DNA of 64,000 bases from Papaver somniferum (taxonomy: Eukaryota; Streptophyta; Magnoliopsida; Ranunculales; Papaveraceae), in the NCBI RefSeq assembly GCF_003573695.1, contig NC_039358.1, positions 196,133,192-196,197,191 of the forward strand. Reading direction: 5' to 3'. The position numbers and the translations under genes were made by a program. The notes beneath the pieces are model-generated. The model was not told the origin of the DNA. It worked only from the letters and a program-made list of their open reading frames with translations, and ran no database searches. Position 1 is the first letter of the stretch. Each line of letters opens with the position of its first letter. Shown in pieces: positions 1-12,392 of the stretch.

Positions 1-3000
1 TTTATCTAGTTTACAATTTAGTCTCAGAAATCAATTTCCGACTTATAACGAAGTGTGTAGACTTTTTTGAGTTAACGTATATAAAATTCAACATTTTTAT
101 GAACTCTTTCTTTCTGTGTGGCTTTGTCTTTCTATTTGATTCAAGATAGATGAAATTTGTTATGATTTGGATTAGTTCTGCATGGTCTTTCATCCTTCTT
201 CTATTGTGAAATTTGACTTCCTTCATATTTTCTTGAACCAACGTAAATAGAAATGCAATTTTTACTAGGCGTATTGCCTTAGAACATATTAATTGTAATT
301 ACAATATATTTTTCAAAGTTTTTCTGTTAAAGATGAGTCTATCTAGTTTAAAATTTAGTATCAGAAATAAATTTCCCGACTTATAACGAAATGTGTAGAC
401 TTTTTTAAGTTAACGTATATAAAATTCAATATTTTTATGAACTCTTTCTTTTTGTGTTGGCTTTGTCTTTCTATTTGATTCAAGATAGATGAAATTTGTT
501 AAGATTTTGATTAGTTCTGCATGGTCTTTCATCCTTCTTCTATTGTGAAATCTGACTTCCTTCATATATTCTTGAATCAACGTACTTAGAAATGCAATTT
601 TTACTAGACGTATTGCCTTAGAACATATTAATTGTAATTACAATACATTTTTCAAACATTTTCTGTTAAAGATGAGTATATCTAGTTTACAATTTAGTTT
701 CAGAAATCAATTTCCGACTTATAACGAAATGTGTAGACTTTTTTGAGTTAGCGGATGTAAAATTCAAAAAATTTATGAGCTCTTTCTTTTTGTGTTGGCT
801 TTGTCTTTCTATTTGATTAAAAATAGATGGAAATTGTTAGGATTTGGATTAGTTATGCATGGTCTTTCATCCTTCTTCTATTGTGAAATTTGACTTCCAT
901 CATTTTTTCTTGAATCAACGTACATAGAAATGCAATTTTTACTAGACGTATTGCCTTAGAACATATTAATTATAATTACAATACATTTTTCAAACTTTTT
1001 CTGTTAAAGATGAGTTTAACTAGTTTACAATTTAGTCTCAGAAATCAATTTCCGACTTATAACGAAATGTGTAGACATTTTTGAGTTAACGTGTATAAAA
1101 TTCAATATTTTTATGAACTCTTTCTTTTTTTATTGGCTTTGTCTTTCTATTTGATTCAAAATAGATGAAATTTGTTAGGATTTGGATTATTTCTGTATGG
1201 TCTTTCATCCTTCTTCTATTGTGAAATTTGACTTCATTCATATTTTCTTGAATCAATGTACATAGAAATGCAATTTTTACTAGACTTATTGCCGGAGAAC
1301 ATATAAAATGTAATTACAATACATTTTTAAAACTTTTTCTGTTAAAGATGAGTTTATCTAGTTTTAAATTTAGTCTCAGAAATCAATTTCCGACTTATAA
1401 CGAAATGTGTAGACTTTTTTGAGTTAACGGATGTAAAATTCAAAATTTTTATGAACTATTTCTTTTTGTGTTGGCTTTGTCTTTCTATTTGATTCAAGAT
1501 AGATGAAATTTGTTAGGATTTTGATTAGTTCTGCATGGTCTTTCATCCTTCTTCTATTGTGAAATCTGACTTCCTTCATATTTTCTTGAATCAACGTACA
1601 TAGAAATGCAATTTTTACTTGACGTATTGCCTTAGAACATATTAATTGTAATTACAATACATTTTTAAAACTTTTTCTGTTAAAGATGAGTTTAACTAGT
1701 TTATAATTTAGTCTCAGAAATCAATTTCCCACTGATAACGAAGTGTGTATACTTTTTTGAGTTAACGTATATAAAATTCAACATTTTTATGAACTCTTTC
1801 TTTTTGTGTTGGCTTTGTCTTTCTATTTGATTCAAGATAGATGAAATTTGTTAGGATTTGGATTACTTCTGCATGGTCTTTCATCCTTCTTCTATTGTGA
1901 AATTTGACTTCCTTCATATTTTCTTGAATCAACGTACATAGAAATGCAATTTTTACTTGACGTATTGCCTAAGAACATATTAGTTGTAATTACAATACAT
2001 TTTTCAAACTTTTTATGCTAAAGATGAGTATATCTAATTTACAATTTAGTCTCAGTAATCAATTTCCGACTTATAACGAAATGTGTAGACTTTTTTGAGT
2101 TAACGTATATAAAATTCAAAATTTTTATGAACTCTTTCTTTTTGTGTTGGCTTAGTCTTTCTATTTGATTCAAGATATATGAAATTTGTTAAGATTTTGA
2201 TTAGTTCTGCATGGTCTTTCATCCTTCTTCTATTGTGAAATTTGACTTCCTTCATATTTTCTTGAATCAACGTACATAGAAATGCAATTTTTACTAGACG
2301 TATTGCCTTAGAAACATATTAATTGTAATTACAATACATTTTTCAAACTTTTTCTGTTAAAGATGAGTTTAACTAGTTTACAATTTAATCTCAGAAATCA
2401 ATTTCCCACTTATAACGAAGTGTGTAGACTTTTTTGAGTTAACGTATATTAAATTCAACATTTTTATGAACTCTTTCTTTTTGTGTTGGCTTTGTCTTTC
2501 TATTTGATTCAAGATAGATGAAATTTGTTAGGATTTGGATTAGTTCTGCATGGTCTTTCATCCTTCTTTTATTGTGAAATTTGACTTCCTTCATATTTTC
2601 TTGAATCAACGTACATAGAAATGCAATTTTTACTAGACGTATTGCCTTAGAACATATTAATTGTAATTACAATACATTTCTCAAACTTTTTCTGTTAAAG
2701 ATGAGTTTATCTAGTTTACAATTTAGTCTCAGAAATCAATTTCCGACTTATAACGAAATGTGTAGACTTTTTTGAGTTAACGTATGTAAAACTAAACATT
2801 TTTATGAAGTCTTTCTTTTTGTGTTTGCTTTGTCTTTATATTTGATTCAAGATAGATGAAATTTTTTATGATTTGGATTAGTTTTGCATGGTCTTTCAAA
2901 ATTCTTCTATTGTGAAATTTGACTTCCTTCATATTTTCTTGAATCAACGTACATAGAAATGCAATTTTTACTAGACGTATTGCCTTAGAACATATTAATT

Positions 3001-6000
3001 GTAATTACAATACATTTTTCAAACTTTTTCTGTTAAGGATGAGTTTATCTAGTTTACAATTTAGTCTCAGAAATCAATTTCCGACTTATAACGAAATGTG
3101 TAGACTTTTTTGAGTTGACGTATATAAAATTAAACATTTTTATGAACTCTTTATTTTTATGTTGGCTTTTTCTTTCTATTTGATTCAAGATAGATGAAAT
3201 TTCTTAGGATTCGGATTAGTTCTGCATGGTCTTTCATCTTTCTTCTATTGTGAAATTTGACTTCCTTCATATTTTCTTGAATCAACGTACATAGAAATGC
3301 AATTTTTACTAGACGTATTGCCTTAGAACATATTAATTGTAATTACAATACATTTTCAAACTTTTTCTATTAAAGTTTATCTAGTTTGCAATTTAGTCTC
3401 AGAAATCAATTTCCGACTTATAACGAAGTGTATAGACTTTTTTGAGTTAACGTATATAAAATTCAACATTTTTATGAATTCTTTCTTTTTGTGTTGGCTT
3501 TGTCTTTCTATTTGATTCAAGATAGATGAAATTTGTTAGGATTTGGATCAGTTCTGCATGGTCTTTCATCCTTCTTCTATTGTGAAATTTGACTTCCTTC
3601 ATATTTTCTTGAATCAACGTACATAGAAATGCAATTTTTACTTGACGTATTGCCTTAGAACATATTAATTGTAATTACATTACATTTTCAAACTGTTTCT
3701 ATTAAAGATGAGTTTATCTTGTTTACAATTTAGTCTCAGAAATCAATTTCCGACTAATAACGAAGTGTGTAGACTTTTTTGAGTTAACGTATATAAAATT
3801 CAACATTTTTATGAACTCTTTCTTTTTGTGTTGGCTTTGTCTTTCTATTTGATTCAAGATAGATGAAATTTGTTAGGATTTGGATTAGTTCTTCATGGTC
3901 TTTCATCCTTCTTCTATTGTGAAATTTGACTTCCTTCATATTTTCTTGAATCAACGTACATAGAAATGCAATTTTTACTAGACGTATTGCCTTAGAACAT
4001 ATTAATTATAATTACAATGCATTTTTCAAACTTTTTCTGTTAAAGATGAGTCTATCTAGTTTACAATTTAGTCTCAGAAATAAATTTCCCGACTTATAAC
4101 GAAATGTGTAGACTTTTTTGAGTTAACGTATATAAAATTCAATATTTTTATGAACTCTTTCTTTTTGTGTTGGCTTTGTCTTTCTATCTGATTCAAAATA
4201 GATGAAATTTGTTAGGATTTGGATTAGTTCTACATGGTCTTCCATCCTTCTTCTATTGTGAAATTTGACTTCCTTCATATTTTCTTGAATCAACGTACAT
4301 AGAAATGCAATTTTTACTAGACGTATTTCCTTAGAACATATTAATTGTAATTACAATACATTTTCAAACTTGTTCTATTAAAGATGAGTTTATCTAGTTT
4401 GCCATTTAGTCTCAGAAATCAATTTCCGACTTATAACGAAGTGTGTAGACTTTTTGAGTTAACGTATATAAAATTCAACATTTTTATGAACTCTTTCTTT
4501 TTGTGTTGGCTTTGTCTTTCTATTTGATTCAAGATAGATGAAATTTGTTAGGATTTGGATTAGTTCTGCATGGTCTTTCATCTTTCTTCTATTGTGAAAT
4601 TTGACTTCCTTCATATTTTCTTGAATCAACGTAAATAGAATTGCAATTTTTACTAGACGTATTGCCTTAGAACATATTGATTGTAATTACAATACATTTT
4701 TCAAACTTTTTTGGTTAAAGATGAGTTTATCTAGTTTACAATTTAGTCTCAGAAATCAATTTCCGACTTATAACGAAGTGTGTAGACTTTTTTGAGTTAA
4801 CGTATATTAAATTCAACATTTTTATGAACTCTTTCTTTTTGTGTTGGATTTGTCTTTCTATTTGATTCAAGATAGATGAAGTTTGTTAGGATTTGGATTA
4901 GTTCTGCATGGTCTTTCATCCTTCTTCTATTGTGAAATTTGACTTCCTCCATATTTTCTTGAATCAACGTAAATAGAATTGCAATTTTTACTAGACGTAT
5001 TGCCTTAGAACATATTGATTGTAATTACAATACATTTTTCAAACTTTTTCTGTTTAAGTTGAGTCTATCTAGTTTACAATTTAGTCTCAGAAATCAATTT
5101 TCGACTGATAACGAAGTGTGTAGACTTTTTTGAGTTAACGTATATTAAATTCAACATTTTTATGAACTCTTTCTTTTTGTGTTGGATTTGTCTTTCTATT
5201 TGATTCAAGATAGATGAAATTTGTTAGGATTTGGATTAGTTCTGCATTGTCTTTCATCCTTCTTCTATTGTGAAATTTGACTTCCTTCATATTTTCTTGA
5301 ATCAAAGTACATAGAAATGCAATTTTTACTAGACGTATTGCCGTAGAACATATTAATATTTTTCAAACTTTTTCTGTTAAAGATGAGTCTATCTAGTTTA
5401 CAATTTAGTCTCAGAAATCAATTTCCGACTTATAACGAAATGTGTAGACTTTTTTGAGTTAACGTATATAAAATTCAACATTTTTATGAACTCTTTCTTT
5501 TTGTGTTGGCTTTGTCTTTCTATTTTATTCAAGATAGATGAAATTTGTTAGGATTTGGATTAGTTCTGCATGGTGTTTCATCTTTCTTCTATTGTGAAAT
5601 TTGACTTCCTTCATATTTTCTTGAATCAACGTAAATAGAATTGCAATTTTTACTAGACGTATTGCCTTAGAACATATTGATTGTAATTACAATACATTTT
5701 TCAAACTTTTTCTGTTAAAGATGAGTTTACTAGTTTACAATTTAGTCTCAGAAATCAATTTCCGACTTATAACGAAGTGTGTAGACTTTTTTGAGTTAAC
5801 GTATATTAAATTCAACATTTTTATGAACTCTTTCTTTTTGTGTTGGATTTGTCTTTCTATTTGATTCAAGATAGATGAAATTTGTTAGGATTTGGATTAG
5901 TTCTGCATGGTCTTTCATCCTTCTTCTATTGTGAAATTTGACTTCCTCCATATTTTCTTGAATCAACGTAAATAGAATTGCAATTTTTACTAGACGTATT

Positions 6001-9000
6001 TCCTTAGAACATATTGATTGTAATTACAATACATTTTTCAAACTTTTTCTGTTAAAGTTGAGTCTATCTAGTTTACAATTTAGTCTCAGAAATCAATTTC
6101 CGACTTATAACGAAGTGTGTAGACTTTTTTGAGTTAACGTATATTAAATTCAACATTTTTATGAACTCTTAATTTTTGTGTTGGATTTGTCTTTCTATTT
6201 GATTCAAGATAGATGAAATTTGTTAAGATTTGGATTAGTTCTGCATGGTCTTTCATCCTTCTTCTATTGTGAAATTTGACTTCCTTCATATTTTCTTGAA
6301 TCAACGTACATAGAAATGCAATTTTTACTTGACGTATTGCCTTAGAACATATTAATTGTAATTACATTTTCAAACTTTTTTCTATTAAAGATGAGTTTAA
6401 CTAGTTTACAATTTAGTCTCAGAAATCAATTTCCGACTAATAACGAAGTGTGTAGACTTTTTTGAGTTAACGTATATAAAATTCAACATTTTTATGAACT
6501 CTTTCTTTTTGTGTTGGCTTTGTCTTTCTATTTGATTCAAGATAGATGAAATTTGTTAGGATTTGGGTTAGTTCTTCATGGTCTTTCATCCTTCTTCTAT
6601 TGTGAAATTTGACTTCCTTCATATTTTCTTGAATCAACGTACATAGGAATGAAATTTTTACTAGACGTATTGCCTTAGAACATATTAATTATAATTACAA
6701 TAAATTTTTCAAACTTTTTCTGTTAAAGATGAGTCTATCTAGTTTACAATTTAGTCTCAGAAATAAATTTCCCGACTTATAACGAAATGTGTAGACTTTT
6801 TTGAGTTAACGTGTATAAAATTCAATATTTTTATGAACTCTTTCTTTTTGTGTTGGCTTTGTCTTTCTATTTAATTCAAAATAGATGAAATTTGTTAGGA
6901 TTTGGATTATTTCTGTATGGTCTTTCATCCTTCTTCTATTGTGAAATTTGACTTCATTCATATTTTCTTGAATCAACGTACATAGAAATGCAATTTTTAC
7001 TTGACGTATTGCCTTAGAACATATTAATTAGAATTACATTTTCAAACTTTTTTCTATTAACGATGAGTTTAACTAGTTTACAATTTAGTCTCAGAAATCA
7101 ATTTCCGACTAATAACGAAGTGTGTAGACTTTTTTGAGTTAACGTATATAAAATTCAACATTTTTATGAACTCTTTCTTTTTGTGTTGGCTTTGTGTTTC
7201 TATTTGATTCAAGATAGATGAAATTTGTTAGGATTTGGGTTAGTTCTTCATGGTCTTTCATCCTTCTTCTATTGTGAAATTTGACTTCCTTCATATTTTC
7301 TTGAATCAACGTACATAGAAATAAAATTTTTACTAGACGTATTGCCTTAGAACATATTAATTATAATTACAATAAATTTTTCAAACTTTTTCTGTTAAAG
7401 ATGAGTCTATCTAGTTTACAATTTAGTCTCAGAAATAAATTTCCCTACTTATAACGAAATGTGTAGACTTTTTTGAGTTAACGTGTATAAAATTCAATAT
7501 TTTTATGAACTCTTTCTTTTTGTGTTGGCTTTGTCTTTCTATTTGATTCAAAATAGATGAAATTTGTTAGGATTTGGATTATTTCTGTATGGTCTTTCAT
7601 CCTTCTTCTATTGTGAAATTTGACTTCATTCATATTTTCTTGAATCAACGTACATAGAAATGCAATTTTTACAAGACTTATTGCCGGAGAACATATAAAT
7701 TGTAATTACAATACATTTTTAAAACTTTTTCTGTTAAAGATGAGTTTATCTAGTTTTAAATTTATTCTCAGAAATCAATTTCCGACTTATAACGAAATGT
7801 GTAGACTTTTTTGAGTTAACGGATGTAAAATTCAAAATTTTTATGAACTCTTTCTTTTTGTGTTGGCTTTATCTTTCTATTTAATTCAAGATAGATGAAA
7901 TTTGTTAGGATTTTGATTAGTTCTGCATGGTCTTTCATCCTTCTTCTATTGTGAAATCTGACTTCCTTTATATTTTCTTGAATCAACGTACATAGAAATG
8001 CAATTTTTACTAGACGTATTGCCTTAGAACATATTAATTGTAATTACAATACATTTTTCAAACATTTTCTGTTAAAGATGAGTTTAACTAGTTTACAATT
8101 TAGTCTCAGAAATCAATTTCCCACTGATAACGAAGTGTGTAGACTTTTTTGAGTTAACGTATATTAAATTCAACATTTTTATGAACTCTTTCTTTTTGTG
8201 TTGGCTTTGTCTTTCTATTTGATTCAAGATAGATGAAATTTGTTAGGATTTGGATTAGTTCTGCATGGTCTTTCATCCTTCTTCTATTGTGAATTTTGAC
8301 TTCCTTCATATTTTCTTGAATCAACGTACATAGAAATGCAATTTTTACTTGACGTATTGCCTAAGAACATATTTGTTGTAATTACAATACATTTTTCAAA
8401 CTTTTTATGCTAAAGATGAGTTTATCTAGTTTACAATTTAGTCTCAGAAATCAATTTCCGTCTTATAACGAAATGTGTAGACTTTTTTGAGTTAACGTAT
8501 ATAAAATTCAAAATTTTTATGAACTCTTTCTTTTTGTGTTGGCTTTGTCTTTCTATTTGATTCAAGATAGATGAAATTTGTTAACTTTTTGATTAGTTCT
8601 GCATGGTCTTTCATCCTTCTTCTATTTTGAAATCTGGCTTCCTTCATATTTTCTTGAATCAACGTACATAGAAATGCAATTTTTACTAGACGTATTTCCT
8701 TAGAACATATTAATTGTAATTACAATACATTTTTCAAACTTTTTCTGTTAAAGATGAGTTTAACTAGTTTACAATTTAGTCTCAGAAATCAATTTCCCAC
8801 TTATAACGAAGTGTGTAGACTTTTTTGAGTTAACGTATATTAAATTCAACATTTTTATGAACTCTTTCTTTTTGTGTTGGCTTTGTCTTTCTATTTGATT
8901 CAAGATAGATGAAATTTGTTAAGATTTGGATTAGTTGTGCATGGTCTTTCATCCTTCTTCTATTGTGAAGTTTGACTTCCTTCATATTTTCTTGAATCAA

Positions 9001-11646
9001 CGTACATAGAAATGCAATTTTTACTTGACGTATTGCCTTAGAACATATTAATTGTAATTACATTACATTTTCAAACTTTTTTCTATTAAAGATGAGTTTA
9101 ACTAGTTTACAATTTAGTCTCAGAAATCAATTTCCGACTAATAACGAAGTGTGTAGACTTTTTTGAGTTAACGTATATAAAATTCAACATTTTTATGAAC
9201 TCTTTCTTTTTGTGTTGGCTTTGTCTTTCTATTTGATTCAAGATAGATGAAATTTTTTAGGATTTGGATTAGTTCTTCATGGTCTTTCATCCTTCTTCTA
9301 TTGTGAAATTTGACTTCCTTCATATTTTCTTGAATCAACGTACATAGAAATGAAATTTTTACTAGACGTATTGCCTTAGAACATATTAATTATAATTACA
9401 ATACATTTTTCAAACTTTTTCTGTTAAAGATGAGTCTATCTAGTTTATAATTTAGTCTCAGAAATAAATTTCCCGACTTATAACGAAATGTGTAGACTTT
9501 TTTGAGTTAACGTGTATAAAATTCAATATTTTTATGAACTCTTTCTTTTTGTGTTGGCTTTGTCTTTCTATTTGATTCAAAATAGATGAAATTTGTTAGG
9601 ATTTGGATTATTTCTGTATGGTCTTTCATCCTTCTTCTATTGTGAAATTTGACTTCATTCAAATTTTCTTGAATCAATGTACATAGAAATGCAATTTTTA
9701 CTAGACTTATTGCCGGAGAACATATAAAATGTAATTACAATACATTTTTAAAACTTTTTCTGTTAAAGATGAGTTTATCTAGTTCTAAATTTAGTCTCAG
9801 AAATCAATTTCCGACTTATAACGAAATGTGTAGACTTTTTTGAGTTAACGGATGTAAAATTCAAAATTTTTATGAACTCTTTCTTTTTGTGTTGGCTTTA
9901 TATTTCTATTTGATTCAAGATAGATGAAATTTGTTAGGATTTTGATTAGTTCTGCATGGTCTTTCTTCCTTCTTCTATTGTGAAATCTGACTTCCTTTAT
10001 ATTTTCTTGAATCAACGTACATAGAAATGCAATTTTTACTAGACGTATTGCCTTAGAACATATTAATTGTAATTACAATACATTTTTCAAACTTTTTCTT
10101 TTAAAGATGAGTTTAACTAGTTTACAATTTAGTCTCAGAAATCAATTTCCCACTGATAACGAAGTGTGTAGACTTTTTTGAGTTAACGTATATTAAATTC
10201 AACATTTTTATGAACTCTTTCTTTTTGTGTTGGCATTGTCTTTCTATTTGATTCAAGATAGATGAAATTTGTTAAGATTTTGATTAGTTCTGCATGGTCT
10301 TTCATCCTTCTTCTATTGTGAAATCTGACTTCCTTCATATTTTCTTGAATCAACGTACATAGAAATGCAATTTTTACTAGGCGTATTGCCTTAGAACATA
10401 TTAATTGTAATTACAATACATTTTTTAAACTTTTTTTGTTAAAGATGAGTCTATCTAGTTTAAAATTTAGTATCAGAAATAAATTTCCCGACTTATAACG
10501 AAATCTGTAGACTTTTTTGAGTTAACGTATATAAAATTCAATATTTTTATAAACTCTTTCTTTTTGTGTTGGCTTTGTCTTTCTATTTGATTCAAAATAG
10601 ATGAAATTTGTTAGGATTTGGATTATTTCTGCATGGTCTTTCATCCTTCTTCTATTGTGAAATTTGAGCTCATTCATATTTTCTTGAACCAACGTACTTA
10701 GAAATGCAATTTTTACTAGACGTATTGCCCTGAGAACATATTAATTTTAATTACAATACATTTTTCAAACTTTTTCTGTTAAAGATGAGTTTATCTAGTT
10801 TACTATTTAGTCTCAGAAATCAATTTCCGACTTATAACGAAATGTGTAGACTTTTTTGAGTTAGCGGATGTAAAATTCAAAAAATTTATGAGCTCTTTCT
10901 TTTTGTGTTGGCTTTGTCTTTCTATTTGATTAAAAATAGATGGAAATTGTTAGGATTTGGATTAGTTATGCATGGTCTTTCATCCTTCTTCTATTGTGAA
11001 ATTTGACTTCCTTCATATTTTCTTGAATCAACGTACATAGAAATGCAATTTTTACTAGACGTATTGCCTTAGAAACATATTAATTGTAATTACAATACAT
11101 TTTTCAAACTTTTTCTGTTAAAGATGAGTTTAACTAGTTTACAATTTAATCTCAGAAATCAATTTCCCACTTATAACGAAGTGTGTAGACTTTTTTGAGT
11201 TAACGTATATTAAATTCAACATTTTTATGAACTCTTTCTTTTTGTGTTGGCTTTGTCTTTCTATTTGATTCAAGATAGATGAAATTTGTTAGGATTTGGA
11301 TTAGTTCTGCATGGTCTTTCATCCTTCTTTTATTGTGAAATTTGACTTCCTTCATATTTTCTTGAATCAACGTACATAGAAATGCAGTTTTTACTTGACG
11401 TATTGCCTTAGAACATATTAATTGTAATTACATTACATTTTCAAACTTTTTTCTATTAAAGATGAGTTTAACTAGTTTACAATTTAGTCTCAGAAATCAA
11501 TTTCCGACTAATAACGAAGTGTGTAGACTTTTTTGAGTTAACGTATATAAAATTCAACATTTTTATGAACTCTTTCTTTTTGTGTTGGCTTTGTCTTTCT
11601 ATTTGATTCAAGATAGATGAAATTTGTTAGGATTTGGATTAGTTCT
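1..11646. repeat. Tandem satellite array, ~338 bp monomer, ~34.5 copies
   Basis: The same AT-rich unit repeats head to tail from the first base to the assembly gap. The anchor ATCTAGTTTA or AACTAGTTTA recurs at 4, 341, 680, 1018, 1356, 1694, 2032, 2371, 2709, 3047, 3379 and so on to 11470, a spacing of 337-339 with occasional 5-15 bp deletions. Copies differ by a few percent. Each unit normally carries a TATATAAA-like box and a 14 bp perfect palindrome. No open reading frame is conserved between monomers, so short frames here are chance. Both array ends lie outside the visible sequence (window edge and gap). The chromosomal location (pericentromeric, subtelomeric or interstitial) cannot be told from the sequence. 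Confidence 0.97.
7050..10270. repeat. Higher-order duplication (~2.03 kb, six monomers) in the satellite
   Basis: Diagnostic variants recur at a fixed ~2029 bp offset: CGACTAATAACG at ~7109 and ~9137, GCCGGAGAACATATAAA at ~7684 and ~9713, GCGGATGT/ACGGATGT with AAAATTC at ~7820 and ~9849, CCCACTGATAACG at ~8119 and ~10149. The correspondence is lost after ~10270. Six-monomer blocks were therefore copied as units, superimposed on the 338 bp period. Confidence 0.8.
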
Positions 11647-11746
11647 NNNNNNNNNNNNNNNNNNNNNNNNNNNNNNNNNNNNNNNNNNNNNNNNNNNNNN
11701 NNNNNNNNNNNNNNNNNNNNNNNNNNNNNNNNNNNNNNNNNNNNNN
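11647..11746. other. Assembly gap (100 N)
   Basis: Exactly 100 unknown bases, the usual placeholder for a gap of unknown size. The satellite is cut mid-monomer on the left and an LTR is entered mid-sequence on the right. True distance and even adjacency of the two sides are therefore unproven. Confidence 0.98.
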
Positions 11747-12392
11747 CGGGTATACTCTGAAGTAATGCTAAACCCCAACGTGCGAAGATGTGTCCAGGAT
11801 AAGACTGCCCGATATAACTTGAGTTAGCACAACACAAGTTACCCACTCTTGAACTCAGCAACAGGGATGGAAGCAAAACGCCGCACAAAATATAAGAAGA
11901 AGAAGAAAAGTAGACCTAGAGATAGTCGCTGCTTATGTGTTTTTTAAAAACAGAATTTCGAGTCATATTTATAGGATGAGATACTTGCAAATCAAGTTAG
12001 GTTTTTTTTGTTTTCTTCAAAAACAAGTAAAACTCGTAAAAGGAATTTCCCACAAATAAAACTCTTAAAAAATAATTTTGGAATTAAATTCCTAAAGAAA
12101 AAATTCTCCAAAAAGTAAATCCGAATAGGAAAGGGACTTGGTGCATGGTATACGCGTATATCGCATGGGTCAAAATATGTATTTTTGCCCACCCGCTCCA
12201 CCCACGTTTTACAATTCATACATAAGTGTATGATTATATAGTGGAGCTCCTCTTTAGTTTTCCACAATGTGGGACTAAAGGTTCCACTTCATTCACCCAA
12301 AAATGAGTGAGTATCCTTAGACCCTTAGGTCATTAGATCAAACCATACCAAGACCATAAAATCTTTTTAATTAAAACTCATTTTCTCCAACA
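11747..12392 (-). mobile_element. Copia-type LTR, minus orientation, cut on the left by the gap
   Basis: Read on the minus strand, it starts TGTTGGAG at 12392, a common copia LTR start, and has a TATAAATA box (11966-11973 on +) about 420 bases in. The far end lies in the gap. On the plus side it ends CTCCAACA exactly where a lectin-kinase reading frame resumes. It is therefore either a solo LTR or the 5' LTR of a minus-strand element whose body is missing. No coding sequence is visible. The lineage is inferred from terminal bases only. Confidence 0.7.

Noticed and set aside
1..11900. Short reading frames across the satellite and the N gap
   Set aside because: They are not conserved between monomers, and two of them run through unknown bases.
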